Positions 43,376-51,833 of a DNA stretch of 64,000 bases are shown one piece after another. Origin of the DNA: an uncultured Bacilli bacterium (GTDB taxonomy: Bacteria > Bacillota_I > Bacilli_A > RF39 > UBA660); contig CAKOLL010000001.1 in the NCBI GenBank assembly GCA_934096295.1, positions 248,001 to 312,000 of the forward strand. The letters are read 5' to 3'. Under the pieces are notes generated by a model. That model saw nothing but the letters and a program-made list of their open reading frames with translations, had not been told where the DNA came from and searched no databases. Positions within the stretch are counted from its first letter, which is position 1. Each line of letters starts with the position of its first letter. The position numbers were made by a program, and so were the translations under genes.

Positions 43376-43567
43376 TTAGCCTCGATTTCTTTTATGAGAA
43401 TTTTTAATTCCTTCTTTAATTTCGTTTCTTCTTTTAACGCCTGGTTTTTCATAGTGTTTTCTTTTTTTAATTTCAGAAGGGACTCCACTTCTTGCAACTT
43501 TTGCCTTAAACTTCTTTAATGCTAAATCAACATTCCCGTTTTGCACAACTACTTTTGTCAAATTCAT
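43376..43567 (-). CDS. rpsU: 30S ribosomal protein S21
   Basis: The 63-residue basic protein has the S21 pattern: NVDLALKKFKAKVARSGV, then KRKHYEKPGVKRR and a basic tail. S21 helps in translation initiation by stabilising mRNA pairing with 16S rRNA. The order rpsU-yqeY is conserved across Bacilli. A GGGAGGGA site lies directly before the ATG. Confidence 0.97.
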   Translation of the reverse strand: MNLTKVVVQNGNVDLALKKFKAKVARSGVPSEIKKRKHYEKPGVKRRNEIKEGIKNSHKRNRG

Positions 43568-43676
43568 TCCCTCCCTTCTCGTTTTTCACTACATATTATA
43601 ACATTTGAATTTGCCTTTAGCAACATTTTTTAGTAATTATTTCAGATTTTTAGTAAGAAATCTCTTTACTGTACCT

Positions 43677-43695
43677 AAAAAGGCTAAGCCTTTTT
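43677..43695 (-). terminator. Terminator of the bacteriocin operon
   Basis: AAAAAGGC pairs with GCCTTTTT around a three-base loop on the minus strand. It touches the stop of the last bacteriocin precursor gene. Confidence 0.8.
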
Positions 43696-43852
43696 ATATT
43701 TTGCAAGTTTTTTTCGTAAGTATTCTTCGCAAAGATGAACCTAAGTCATATCCAATATCATACATTGTTTTGAATACTCTAGCAAATGCATTAAAAAATG
43801 TTGCAGATGTTCCCCCTTTTATTTCATTTAATTCTTTTTTATTTAATTTCAT
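43694..43852 (-). CDS. Double-glycine bacteriocin precursor 1 (52 residues)
   Basis: The ATG at 43852 follows a perfect AAGGAGGATTAA site. The 14-residue leader MKLNKKELNEIKGG fits the double-glycine consensus cut by C39 peptidases (hydrophobic residues spaced before ELxxIxGG). The predicted mature peptide is 38 residues, begins TSATFFNAF, is cationic at its C-terminus and contains a GxxxG motif (GYDLG) as in class IIb two-peptide bacteriocins. It lies 10 bp behind the second precursor gene and downstream of its exporter. A larger plus-strand frame here is a shadow of this gene. Confidence 0.8.
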   Translation of the reverse strand: MKLNKKELNEIKGGTSATFFNAFARVFKTMYDIGYDLGSSLRRILTKKTCKI

Positions 43853-43862
43853 TTAATCCTCC

Positions 43863-43997
43863 TTAATTACATTTTCTTGGATTTACAAATCCCGCGATAA
43901 TTCCTGCAAGCAGAGTAAGAGCTCCACCAATAACATACCATAAGCTTTTTCCTCCACCAGAAATATTTCCTAATTCTTTACAACTTAAAATTTCCAT
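43863..43997 (-). CDS. Double-glycine bacteriocin precursor 2 (44 residues)
   Basis: The ATG at 43995-43997 follows AGGAGGTAGT. The 15-residue leader ends SCKELGNISGG, again the double-glycine pattern. The predicted mature peptide is about 29 residues, begins GKSLWYVIGG, is strongly hydrophobic with several Gly residues including a GxxxG motif (GIIAG), and ends in a basic tail. It pairs with precursor 1 as the probable second subunit of a two-peptide bacteriocin. Each mature peptide has a single cysteine, so they could form a disulfide with each other or remain reduced. Confidence 0.8.
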   Translation of the reverse strand: MEILSCKELGNISGGGKSLWYVIGGALTLLAGIIAGFVNPRKCN

Positions 43998-44005
43998 ACT
44001 ACCTC

Positions 44006-44407
44006 CTAAAACAACATTTTTTTAAGTTTTTTATATACTTTTTCTTCATTATATAAAATTGCAATCCTAAATACTTGTCCTTCTTTTATATTTCCATCAA
44101 CTTTAAAATATACATCTTGAAAGTTTACTAAATTATCTTTATCTAATGAATAATCTCCATATTTATCTATAGTGGCTTTATATTTTTTATTTCCTATTAA
44201 AATATATTTTAGAGAGTTAATCGTATCAGGGGTGTCTATTATTAATCTTGTTATAACTAATCCCTCTTCTTTATATGCAAAGCTTTCTATTCTATCATAT
44301 ACTTTTAAATTTAAAATATATATAAATACTCCAATAAAAAATATACTAATAAATACTAAAAGAAATTTAAATTTGTATTTTATATTTAATAAATCTAAGT
44401 ATGACAT
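44006..44407 (-). CDS. Bacteriocin secretion accessory protein, short HlyD-like
   Basis: The 133-residue protein has a short cytoplasmic tail, one membrane segment (about 14-32) and an extracytoplasmic domain of about 95 residues rich in beta strands. This is the topology of accessory proteins that pair with C39 exporters (HlyD/ComB/LcnD family), but the long coiled-coil part is missing. It overlaps the exporter gene by 13 bp and precedes the two precursor genes. It could also be an immunity protein. The family assignment rests on context. Confidence 0.6.
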   Translation of the reverse strand: MSYLDLLNIKYKFKFLLVFISIFFIGVFIYILNLKVYDRIESFAYKEEGLVITRLIIDTPDTINSLKYILIGNKKYKATIDKYGDYSLDKDNLVNFQDVYFKVDGNIKEGQVFRIAILYNEEKVYKKLKKMLF

Positions 44408-46443
44408 AAATCACTTCCAATGGTTATTACTTGATCAAATATTTTGGGATATTTTTTGTGAGAAATATATATAATTGTTTTTTCTTTATATATATTTCTA
44501 ATATTTTTTATAATATTTAGTTCTAATTTCATATCTACCTCACTTAAAGCTTCATCTAAAATTAAAATATTAAAGTTATTAAGTAATGCCCTAGCTAATA
44601 TTATTCTTTGCTTTTCACCACCAGATAAATTGTTTTCATCTGGGGATATAAAAGTCTCATAACGAAGTGGTCTTTTTTTAACTATTTCATCTATTTTACA
44701 TAAATAACAAATATATTGAAATTCAACCTCAGATATATCTTTTCCTAAAGTTATGTTTTCTTTTAAAGATCCTGAAAATATCTCTTCTTTTTGATTGATA
44801 TAAGTAATATTATTTCTGATAGTATTAAGACTTAAATCTTTTATGTTTATAGATCCTAATAAAATACTTCCTTCATAATCATCTATATATTTGTTTAAAA
44901 TATTACATAACGTAGATTTTCCACATCCGGACTTACCTTTTAATAAAACAAGTTTGCCTTCAGGTATAACTAAATTAAATTTATTAATAACGTTTTCATA
45001 TTTATTATAAGAATATGTTAAATTTTTTATTTTTAATTCATAACCATAAATATCTTCTTTATTTCCTAATGGTTCTTTATTTATACTTAAAAAGTCATTT
45101 ATTTTGGAAATGGTAGCTTTCATATAACTATACTGGGGAATACTATCAATTATATTTTTTAAGGGATCTAAAAATAGGCTTAATAAAGTATTAAATGTAA
45201 TAAGATTTATTAACTTTAGTTTATTAGAATATAAAAGATATAATCCATAAGTGTTTATAGCAAAAAAGCCAATTTCATAAATAATATTTTTAAATGTCTT
45301 TTCTTTATTAGATAAAATATTAAATAAATAACTATCATATAAATATTTAGTAAGATTCTTTTCTATTTTTTTTAAAGCAACGTTAATTATATTTAGATTT
45401 TTAATGCTATTAAACATTTTGATATCTTCGATTAGGTTATTATTAAATTCAGCTTCATAAGAAATATTTTGATATGCTCTTTTAAAGATTTTATTACTAA
45501 ATATTAACCCAATTAATAAGTACAAAACTACCATAAGAAAAAGTATTAAAAATAAATTTTTGCTTATACTTATTAATAAGGGTATAGTTATAATAACTAA
45601 AATTAAATCGATTGATGAACTAATAAGCATCTTAGTAATGATATTTTTTATATTAGCTAATTCATTTACTCGAGATACTATTTCTCCGGCGTTTCTAGTT
45701 GTTATAACATTTAAAGGGAGATTGTATAAATGGGATAGAAAATCACTATTTAGTAGGCAATCGATATTTTTATTTAAATGATTTTCTAAAAAAGTTCGAT
45801 AAAATGAAAGAAATATTTTTAAAATAGTAAATAATAAAAATATAATTACAATTATTTTCAAATATTTATAGGAATAACCATTTGTAATTGAAGAAAATAA
45901 TACTTGAAAATAATAACCTAGCAATATACTTAGTAACATAAGTAAGAAACTAACAAATATAATTATTTTCACTAAATTTTTTTCTGATTTTAAAATACGT
46001 GTAAACATTTTAAAAATCGTCACTTCATTTTTTAAAACAATTATTTTTTGTTTGGGATAAAACAATAATACTACGTTACTCCATTCTTCCATGAATTCAT
46101 TTACTTTTTTTACCACCTTACCTTTCGCTGGATCCATTATAATAATTTTGTCTTTAGTGATTTTTTCAATTACAACATAATGGCTATATCCTTTTTTTAA
46201 ATTCATGTGTGCTATGGCTGGTAATTGGTTAATATCATAAATACTATTTAATTTAACTCCGGTAGATTCAAAACCATATTTGGAACTTGCTAAAATTAAG
46301 TTTAATGCCGTGGTTCCTTCACTTGAGGTTTTAGCATCTAATCTTATTTTTTCTAGGGGAACATTTCCTTTGTAATGTCTTATAATTGATGCTAGAGCAC
46401 AAACTCCACAATCTTTTTCATCTCGTTGTCGAACTATTTTCAT
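44395..46443 (-). CDS. Peptidase-containing ABC exporter for double-glycine peptides
   Basis: The 682-residue protein combines an N-terminal C39 peptidase (about 1-130), a six-helix membrane domain (about 150-440) and an ATPase (about 460-680). The peptidase has Cys12 in EKDCGVCALASI, His88 in GYSHYVVIEKI and Asp104 in IMDPAKG. The ATPase has Walker A LKGKSGCGKSTL, the signature NLSGGEKQR and Walker B LILDEALSEVD. It cuts double-glycine leaders while exporting the peptides. I chose the ATG at 46443 because it puts the catalytic Cys at the usual position and AAGGGAG lies upstream; the frame extends to 46596. Confidence 0.93.
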   Translation of the reverse strand: MKIVRQRDEKDCGVCALASIIRHYKGNVPLEKIRLDAKTSSEGTTALNLILASSKYGFESTGVKLNSIYDINQLPAIAHMNLKKGYSHYVVIEKITKDKIIIMDPAKGKVVKKVNEFMEEWSNVVLLFYPKQKIIVLKNEVTIFKMFTRILKSEKNLVKIIIFVSFLLMLLSILLGYYFQVLFSSITNGYSYKYLKIIVIIFLLFTILKIFLSFYRTFLENHLNKNIDCLLNSDFLSHLYNLPLNVITTRNAGEIVSRVNELANIKNIITKMLISSSIDLILVIITIPLLISISKNLFLILFLMVVLYLLIGLIFSNKIFKRAYQNISYEAEFNNNLIEDIKMFNSIKNLNIINVALKKIEKNLTKYLYDSYLFNILSNKEKTFKNIIYEIGFFAINTYGLYLLYSNKLKLINLITFNTLLSLFLDPLKNIIDSIPQYSYMKATISKINDFLSINKEPLGNKEDIYGYELKIKNLTYSYNKYENVINKFNLVIPEGKLVLLKGKSGCGKSTLCNILNKYIDDYEGSILLGSINIKDLSLNTIRNNITYINQKEEIFSGSLKENITLGKDISEVEFQYICYLCKIDEIVKKRPLRYETFISPDENNLSGGEKQRIILARALLNNFNILILDEALSEVDMKLELNIIKNIRNIYKEKTIIYISHKKYPKIFDQVITIGSDLCHT

Positions 46444-46565
46444 TAAAATTTCTCCCTTCATATATATATATTTCCTAAATGGGTCATTTTTTTGCGGTTT
46501 TTTTGTTAATTTTTTTAAAAAATTTTTGGTTAAATAAAAAAATTTCCGAAAGTATGGGAAATTTT

Positions 46566-46961
46566 CTATGATTTTTTTTTGTGAAATAATAACCAAAATG
46601 TTAATATTATGATAAAAAAGCCTCCGACGATTAAACCAACAGGAATATAATCTGGTAATTTTTCTTCTTTTGGCTCAATATTGATAATCTTTGTTTCATT
46701 AAATACATTTTTAGTTTCTTTTTTATATACTTCTAAAGTATACATATTTTTTTCATTATTACTAGTTACCTCGATAAATACATAATTAGTTCCATAACCT
46801 AGATTCTCATTATTTAATATTTTTATAGTATCATTTTCACTGCATTTATAATCTATTTCTAATGAATAAACATCTTCAGATATTTCTATTGTATAATGAT
46901 TAACATATTTATCAAATTTTAATGGCATATCTCCATTTAATATTTTTAAATCTAAAAGCAC
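46566..46961 (-). CDS. Cadherin-like beta-sandwich membrane protein
   Basis: The 131-residue protein has an N-terminal all-beta domain resembling cadherin-like (PF12733-type) domains: LKILNGDMPLKFDKYVNHY, then GYGTNYVFIEVTSNNEKNMY. A C-terminal membrane segment (PVGLIVGGFFIIILTFWLLF) and a basic tail (HKKKS) follow. There is no N-terminal signal peptide, so export is unclear. Translation probably begins at the GTG at 46961, with AAGGGTGAT upstream. This start lies inside a hairpin. It is upstream of the bacteriocin operon and could belong to it. Confidence 0.65.
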   Translation of the reverse strand: MLLDLKILNGDMPLKFDKYVNHYTIEISEDVYSLEIDYKCSENDTIKILNNENLGYGTNYVFIEVTSNNEKNMYTLEVYKKETKNVFNETKIINIEPKEEKLPDYIPVGLIVGGFFIIILTFWLLFHKKKS

Positions 46962-46988
46962 ACTATTATCACCCTTTTATAGTGTGCT
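46954..46988 (-). other. Hairpin over the GTG start behind hemW
   Basis: AGCACACTAT and ATAGTGTGCT form a 10-bp stem. The purine-rich ribosome binding site lies in its loop and the GTG in its 3' arm. It may be a weak terminator of hemW or control the next gene. Confidence 0.5.
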
Positions 46989-46997
46989 CAAAAATAT

Positions 46998-48077
46998 TTA
47001 AATTATTTTCAAAAGTATTTCATTTGAAACATAAATATAGATTGGATTAATATATAAGTAACCTTTTTTCTTAATTAATTCTTTACTTTTTAAAAGTGGT
47101 TTTATATTATATACACTTTCTAATTCAACCCCAAACTTATTTTTAAATGACTCTAGATTAATACCATCTAACTTTCTTAATCCTAACATTATCTCATAAT
47201 CCATATTTTCTTTACTACCAATTATTTCTCTATCTTTTACCCAATTGCCTAACAGATAATCTTTTAAATTTTTAGTGTTTGTATATCTAATTTTATCAAT
47301 GTAACCACTGGCACCAAGACCAAATCCATAATATTCTTCATTATTCCAATAAACTAAATTATGTTTACTTTCATAGCCTGGTATTGCATAATTACTTATT
47401 TCATAGTGATGGGCATTACTTAATTTTTCTGTTATATATTTATACATTTCATAATCTAATTCTTCTTCGATTTCACTTACACCGTTTACATATGCTTTTG
47501 TATGACTTTCCAAAATTAAACTATAAGCGCTGATATGGGTAGGATTTAATTTTAAAAATAATGATATATCTTTTTTCAATACTTTTAATGTTTCTCCGGG
47601 TATAGCATACATTAAATCTAAATTGATATTATTAAATCCTGAATTTTTACATAACGCTATTTTTTGTTCGGCATCTTTAAAATCAGATGTACGTTCCATA
47701 AACTTTAATTTATCTTTATCAAATGATTCTATTCCAATACTTAAACGATTTACACCATAGCTTTTTAAAAGTAATAATAATTCTTCATTTATATCTTCTA
47801 GATTACATTCAAAAGTAAATTCTTCTAAATTATTTTTATTAACAACATCTAACATTTTTAGTAAACTTTTTATCTCTTGTAAACTTAATGTGCTTGGAGT
47901 TCCTCCGCCGATATAGATTGTTTTAATTTCTTCCCCCATGTATCTGTCATTTATCTCGTTTTTTAAAGCTTTTAAGTAAGCATAAGCCCATTTTTCATTA
48001 TAGATAAATTTACAAAAATCACAATAAGAGCAAATATTTTTACAAAATGGTATATGAATATAAATTGAACTAGCCAT
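46998..48077 (-). CDS. hemW: HemW-like radical SAM heme chaperone
   Basis: The 359-residue protein is related to coproporphyrinogen oxidase HemN but belongs to the HemW group, which carries heme. The radical SAM motif is PFCKNICSYCDFCKF (CxxxCxxC with an extra Cys), followed by YIGGGTPSTLS and RLSIGIESFD. It lies behind lepA and two SpoIIID-like genes, whereas in many Bacillota it follows lepA directly. The ATG shares a base with the upstream TAA (TAATG). Confidence 0.92.
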   Translation of the reverse strand: MASSIYIHIPFCKNICSYCDFCKFIYNEKWAYAYLKALKNEINDRYMGEEIKTIYIGGGTPSTLSLQEIKSLLKMLDVVNKNNLEEFTFECNLEDINEELLLLLKSYGVNRLSIGIESFDKDKLKFMERTSDFKDAEQKIALCKNSGFNNINLDLMYAIPGETLKVLKKDISLFLKLNPTHISAYSLILESHTKAYVNGVSEIEEELDYEMYKYITEKLSNAHHYEISNYAIPGYESKHNLVYWNNEEYYGFGLGASGYIDKIRYTNTKNLKDYLLGNWVKDREIIGSKENMDYEIMLGLRKLDGINLESFKNKFGVELESVYNIKPLLKSKELIKKKGYLYINPIYIYVSNEILLKII

Positions 48078-48652
48078 TATAAACTCCTTCTTTGAAAAGC
48101 ATAATCTACAAAGGATTGTCTTAAAGCTTCAAATTGAGATACTAAAGCATGATTTATTGATTTTAAATCTAAAACTCTAGCAACATATGCTTTGTGATGT
48201 ATTTTAAAAATTGCTTCTATTTTTTGAACACTCAATAGATATTTCATTTGATATTTTAAAATGGTTAATATTTCTTCATCAGTTAAGTTAATTGTTCCTT
48301 TGGTAGCCCTTGCTTTTATTTTCATAGCTTCAGTATCTTTTGTAATTTCAAGTACTTGATTTATTTGTTCTTTATCTTTGCTTTTAGCTGCTTTTACTAA
48401 ATCTTCAAAAAAGTTTAAAAAAGCAGTTTCTGCATCTTCTTGAAAAGTTGCCCCGATTCTAAATAAAACATTTACTGATTCTGATAAATAAACATCTTCA
48501 TAAACTAACTCAACAAATAATTTTTTAGGGTCCTTTTTTAAAAGTTTGCTTAATGTTTCTAAACTAAGTCCGAAGGTTAATGCACAATTTTTAATAAAAT
48601 GTGTTCTTTTTTGAGAATTAGGAAATAACTGATATAAATATGTTAAATTCAT
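48077..48652 (-). CDS. Paralogue of the SpoIIID-like protein, C-terminal domain only
   Basis: The 191-residue protein aligns with the C-terminal 190 residues of the gene just upstream. They share YLYQLFPNSQKRTHFIKNC versus YLNKFFPTKEKRMRFIREC, and LTDEEILTILKYQMKYLLS versus YTDEQIVIILKFQLKYLLS. It lacks the two HTH domains. It therefore looks like a truncated tandem duplicate, perhaps a partner or modulator. I use the ATG at 48652, with AAAGGAAAAG in front. The function is unknown. Confidence 0.7.
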   Translation of the reverse strand: MNLTYLYQLFPNSQKRTHFIKNCALTFGLSLETLSKLLKKDPKKLFVELVYEDVYLSESVNVLFRIGATFQEDAETAFLNFFEDLVKAAKSKDKEQINQVLEITKDTEAMKIKARATKGTINLTDEEILTILKYQMKYLLSVQKIEAIFKIHHKAYVARVLDLKSINHALVSQFEALRQSFVDYAFQRRSL

Positions 48653-48654
48653 AA

Positions 48655-49677
48655 TTATCTTTTCCTTTCTTCTAAATTTTTGTAAAAAGCACATAAATCT
48701 TCAAAGTAAGCTACTAATTCAGGGTATTTGTCTTGTAATGCTCGAACTCTATTTGCGTAACGATGAGCTGATATGTTAACCATTTCAGAAACTTTTGTTG
48801 AACTTAATAAGTATTTTAATTGGAATTTTAATATTATTACTATTTGTTCATCTGTATAAGGAACATTCTCTTTTCTTTTAAGATTTTTTATGGCATTATC
48901 ACTTAGTTCTCCGAGAACGAGAGAAACATCTTTTTGACTTTTATTTTTTACAGTCCATACTAATCTATTAAAATATGTTTTAAAGTTGTTCATTGCTTCG
49001 TCTTCGAGAATTAAACTATGATTGAAAACTCTTAATATTTCATTATAGAACCCGTTGCTATTTTCTAAAATTGCTCTTTTTGCTTCGTCTGGATCTAATT
49101 GTAAAATTCTTGCTACACTATTAAGTCTTAATCCAAAAGTGAAAATACATTCTCTTATAAAACGCATTCTTTTTTCTTTGGTAGGAAAAAATTTATTTAA
49201 GTAGATAGAAATTTGTTGTTCTGGCACATAAGTTTCTTTAGAAATTAATGGACTATTTACCAAACTATGGTTTTTCAATGTTTCTAGTGATTTTCTTACC
49301 ATTTCATCTGTTACAATTTCTGGAGCAATTTTATTTAGTTGTCTTAATCGATATGTTAAGTCACGGCAAATTATACTTTCTGTGGTTGAAAGCTTTGCCG
49401 CTATTTCTGTGATAGTATAGTTTTTAGTTACTAATAATTGATATGCTTCCAAAACTCTTTTTCTAACATTTTCATCTTCAACTGATTTTTCTTTGTTGCC
49501 ATTTATTTTTTCCATAACAAGTTCGTATTTAGCAAGATCTATTTCTTTAAGTTTTTTAGTTAAATTATATCCGACTGATATATGCGATATTCCTGATATT
49601 TCAGCAATTTCTCGTAAAGACTTACCTTCTAAATAAAGGTTTGCTTGGGTTATATAACTTTTTTCTTCTTCACTCAT
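48655..49677 (-). CDS. SpoIIID-like DNA-binding protein with two HTH domains
   Basis: The 340-residue protein has two helix-turn-helix segments resembling SpoIIID, a sporulation regulator. The first is at about 7-50 (LYLEGKSLREIAEISGISHI) and the second at about 70-120 (YQLLVTKNYTITEIAAKLST). A C-terminal domain of about 190 residues follows, which recurs in the protein encoded downstream. SpoIIID itself is only about 90 residues, so this is an extended or fused form. The ATG overlaps the TAA of lepA-proximal sequence in the same operon. Confidence 0.7.
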   Translation of the reverse strand: MSEEEKSYITQANLYLEGKSLREIAEISGISHISVGYNLTKKLKEIDLAKYELVMEKINGNKEKSVEDENVRKRVLEAYQLLVTKNYTITEIAAKLSTTESIICRDLTYRLRQLNKIAPEIVTDEMVRKSLETLKNHSLVNSPLISKETYVPEQQISIYLNKFFPTKEKRMRFIRECIFTFGLRLNSVARILQLDPDEAKRAILENSNGFYNEILRVFNHSLILEDEAMNNFKTYFNRLVWTVKNKSQKDVSLVLGELSDNAIKNLKRKENVPYTDEQIVIILKFQLKYLLSSTKVSEMVNISAHRYANRVRALQDKYPELVAYFEDLCAFYKNLEERKR

Positions 49678-51470
49678 TATTCATCACCTAAAACTGCTAA
49701 AAACGCTTCTTGAGGAACCTCAACTGTACCAACCATTTTCATTCTTTTCTTTCCTTCTTTTTGTTTTTCTAATAATTTTCTTTTTCTAGAAACATCTCCG
49801 CCATAACATTTTGCCAAAACATTTTTCTTTAAGGCACTGATATTTTCTCTGGCTATTACTTTGTATCCAATACTTGCTTGAATCGGAATTTGGAACATTT
49901 GCCTTGGTATTAGTTCGCGTAGTTTTTTTACGATGGCACGTCCTTTTGGATATGCAAAATCTTTATGAATTATTACACTTAAGGCATCCACAATTTCACC
50001 ATTAAGTAAGATATCCATTTTTACTAAACTACTTTCTTTATATCCGCATAATTCGTAGTCAAATGATGCATAACCTTTTGTAGTACTTTTTAATCTATCG
50101 TAAAAATCATATACTATTTCTGATAAAGGAATTTCATAGTGAACGTCTATTCTCGTAGCATCAATATAGTCTACACTTTTATAAATACCACGCTTGTTTT
50201 GACAAAGTTCCATAATGGCTCCGATATATTCAGATGGTGCTATAATATTTGTATATATATAAGGTTCTTTTATATAATTTATTTTTGTTTTTTCAGGCAT
50301 TTTTGATGGTGCATCAACATCTACGATAGAGCCATCTGTTAAAGTTACTTCATAAACTACACTTGGACTGGTGGCTATAATACCAATATTAAATTCTCTT
50401 TCAATACGTGTTATTATTACATCCATGTGTAAAAGCCCTAGAAAACCAATACGGAAACCAAAACCTAAGGCTTCACTTGTTTCAGGTTCAAAAGATAAAG
50501 CAGCATCATTTAGTTTTAACTTTATTAAAGCTTCTTTTAATTCTTCATATCTATTTGGTTCTGTTGGAAATATACCTGAGAAAACCATTGGTTTCATCTT
50601 TTTATAACCTTTAATTGGTTCTGTTGCTTCGCGACCTACGATTGTAATAGTATCACCAACAGAAACTGTACTTATATCTTTAATTGATGCCGCAACATAA
50701 CCTACTTCTCCACTTTTAAGTTCGTTATATTTTTCTTCTTTTGGGGTATGTACTCCGAGTTCTACGACTTCAAAAGTACTATTAGTAGCCATCATTTTTA
50801 TGGTATCGCCAATTTTTATCTTGCCATCAACTACTTTAACTAATAATACAACTCCTCGATAAGGATCAAAGTATGAATCAAATATTAAAGCTCTCGTTTT
50901 ATCTTCAACATTTATTTTCGGTTCTGGTATTTTTTCAATTACAGCATTTAAAATTTCTTGAACACCTTCACCAGTTTTTGCACTACATAAAATTATATCA
51001 TTTTCATTAAAACCTAAAACATCCATAAGTTCTTTTTTTACCCTTGGAATATCTGCATTTGGTAAATCTATTTTATTAATAACAGGAATAATTGTTAAAT
51101 CTTGTTCCATTGCAAGATATAGGTTTGCAAGCGTTTGGGCTTCAATCCCTTGAGCAGCATCCACAACTAAAATAGCACCTTCACAAGCTGCTAAACTTCT
51201 TGATACTTCATATGAAAAATCGACATGACCTGGGGTATCAATTAAATTAATAACATAATCTTCATCTTTATATTTATAATTTAATTTTACAGCATTTAAT
51301 TTAATGGTTATTCCTCTTTCACGTTCTAGATCCATATTATCTAAAATTTGGTCTTTCATTTCTCTTTTGGAAACGGCTCCGGTGATTTCTAAAAGTCTAT
51401 CTGCCAAAGTACTTTTTCCATGATCTATATGAGCAATTATTGAAAAATTTCTAATATTTTCTTTTTTCAT
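49677..51470 (-). CDS. lepA: Elongation factor 4 (LepA)
   Basis: LepA is a ribosome-associated GTPase linked to back-translocation or ribosome biogenesis. The 597-residue protein has the G motifs [24 protein letters not shown] and NKIDL, an EF-G-like domain III-V, and the LepA-specific C-terminus ending [20 protein letters not shown]. In Bacillus the run is spoIIP-yqxA-lepA-hemN. Here the same order is kept but with a nuclease gene between yqxA-like and lepA. Confidence 0.97.
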   Translation of the reverse strand: MKKENIRNFSIIAHIDHGKSTLADRLLEITGAVSKREMKDQILDNMDLERERGITIKLNAVKLNYKYKDEDYVINLIDTPGHVDFSYEVSRSLAACEGAILVVDAAQGIEAQTLANLYLAMEQDLTIIPVINKIDLPNADIPRVKKELMDVLGFNENDIILCSAKTGEGVQEILNAVIEKIPEPKINVEDKTRALIFDSYFDPYRGVVLLVKVVDGKIKIGDTIKMMATNSTFEVVELGVHTPKEEKYNELKSGEVGYVAASIKDISTVSVGDTITIVGREATEPIKGYKKMKPMVFSGIFPTEPNRYEELKEALIKLKLNDAALSFEPETSEALGFGFRIGFLGLLHMDVIITRIEREFNIGIIATSPSVVYEVTLTDGSIVDVDAPSKMPEKTKINYIKEPYIYTNIIAPSEYIGAIMELCQNKRGIYKSVDYIDATRIDVHYEIPLSEIVYDFYDRLKSTTKGYASFDYELCGYKESSLVKMDILLNGEIVDALSVIIHKDFAYPKGRAIVKKLRELIPRQMFQIPIQASIGYKVIARENISALKKNVLAKCYGGDVSRKRKLLEKQKEGKKRMKMVGTVEVPQEAFLAVLGDE

Positions 51471-51833
51471 CTTTTTTCACCCCTTTAATTGTACCAAACA
51501 ATAAAGAAAAAGTCATTAAAAAAGTTGGATTCTTAGCCAACTTATAGGTCTATATGTTCTATTTAAAAACTTAATAAGAGAAAATAATCTTTTTTTATAG
51601 AGCGTTTGCTTTTATTAATATTTTTATTGCTAAAAATGTTAGTCCTTAATTTATTTTATTATAAAATTTAGTAAATTACAAAATATCTTTAAAAGTTTTT
51701 GATTTTGAATCTCCCTAGAAATGGGACGAAACAGCATAAACATCCCGATTTATGTCGATTTTTGACGGACGATTTTTCTTGCTTTTTTGTGTATTTGCGC
51801 TTTAAGATATAAACTTATCGAAGGAGGATTTTT
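51471..51833. other. 363-bp intergenic region with a hairpin and leader of the nuclease gene
   Basis: A stem AAGTTGG/CCAACTT (51518-51543), followed on the minus strand by a T-run, lies about 50 bp upstream of lepA. Nearer the plus-strand gene there is a less AT-rich stretch (about 51715-51785) with a CATAAA/TTTATG hairpin, then an AAGGAGGATTTTT ribosome binding site. I see no gene here. Confidence 0.6.

Noticed and set aside
43605..43856. An 83-residue plus-strand frame
   Set aside because: It is the antisense of the double-glycine precursor gene at 43694-43852 and the terminator behind it; it has no ribosome binding site and no sensible composition.
46444..46596. N-terminal extension of the C39 exporter
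   Set aside because: The family starts a few residues before the DEKDCG motif; the ATG at 46443 with its AAGGGAG site gives exactly that.
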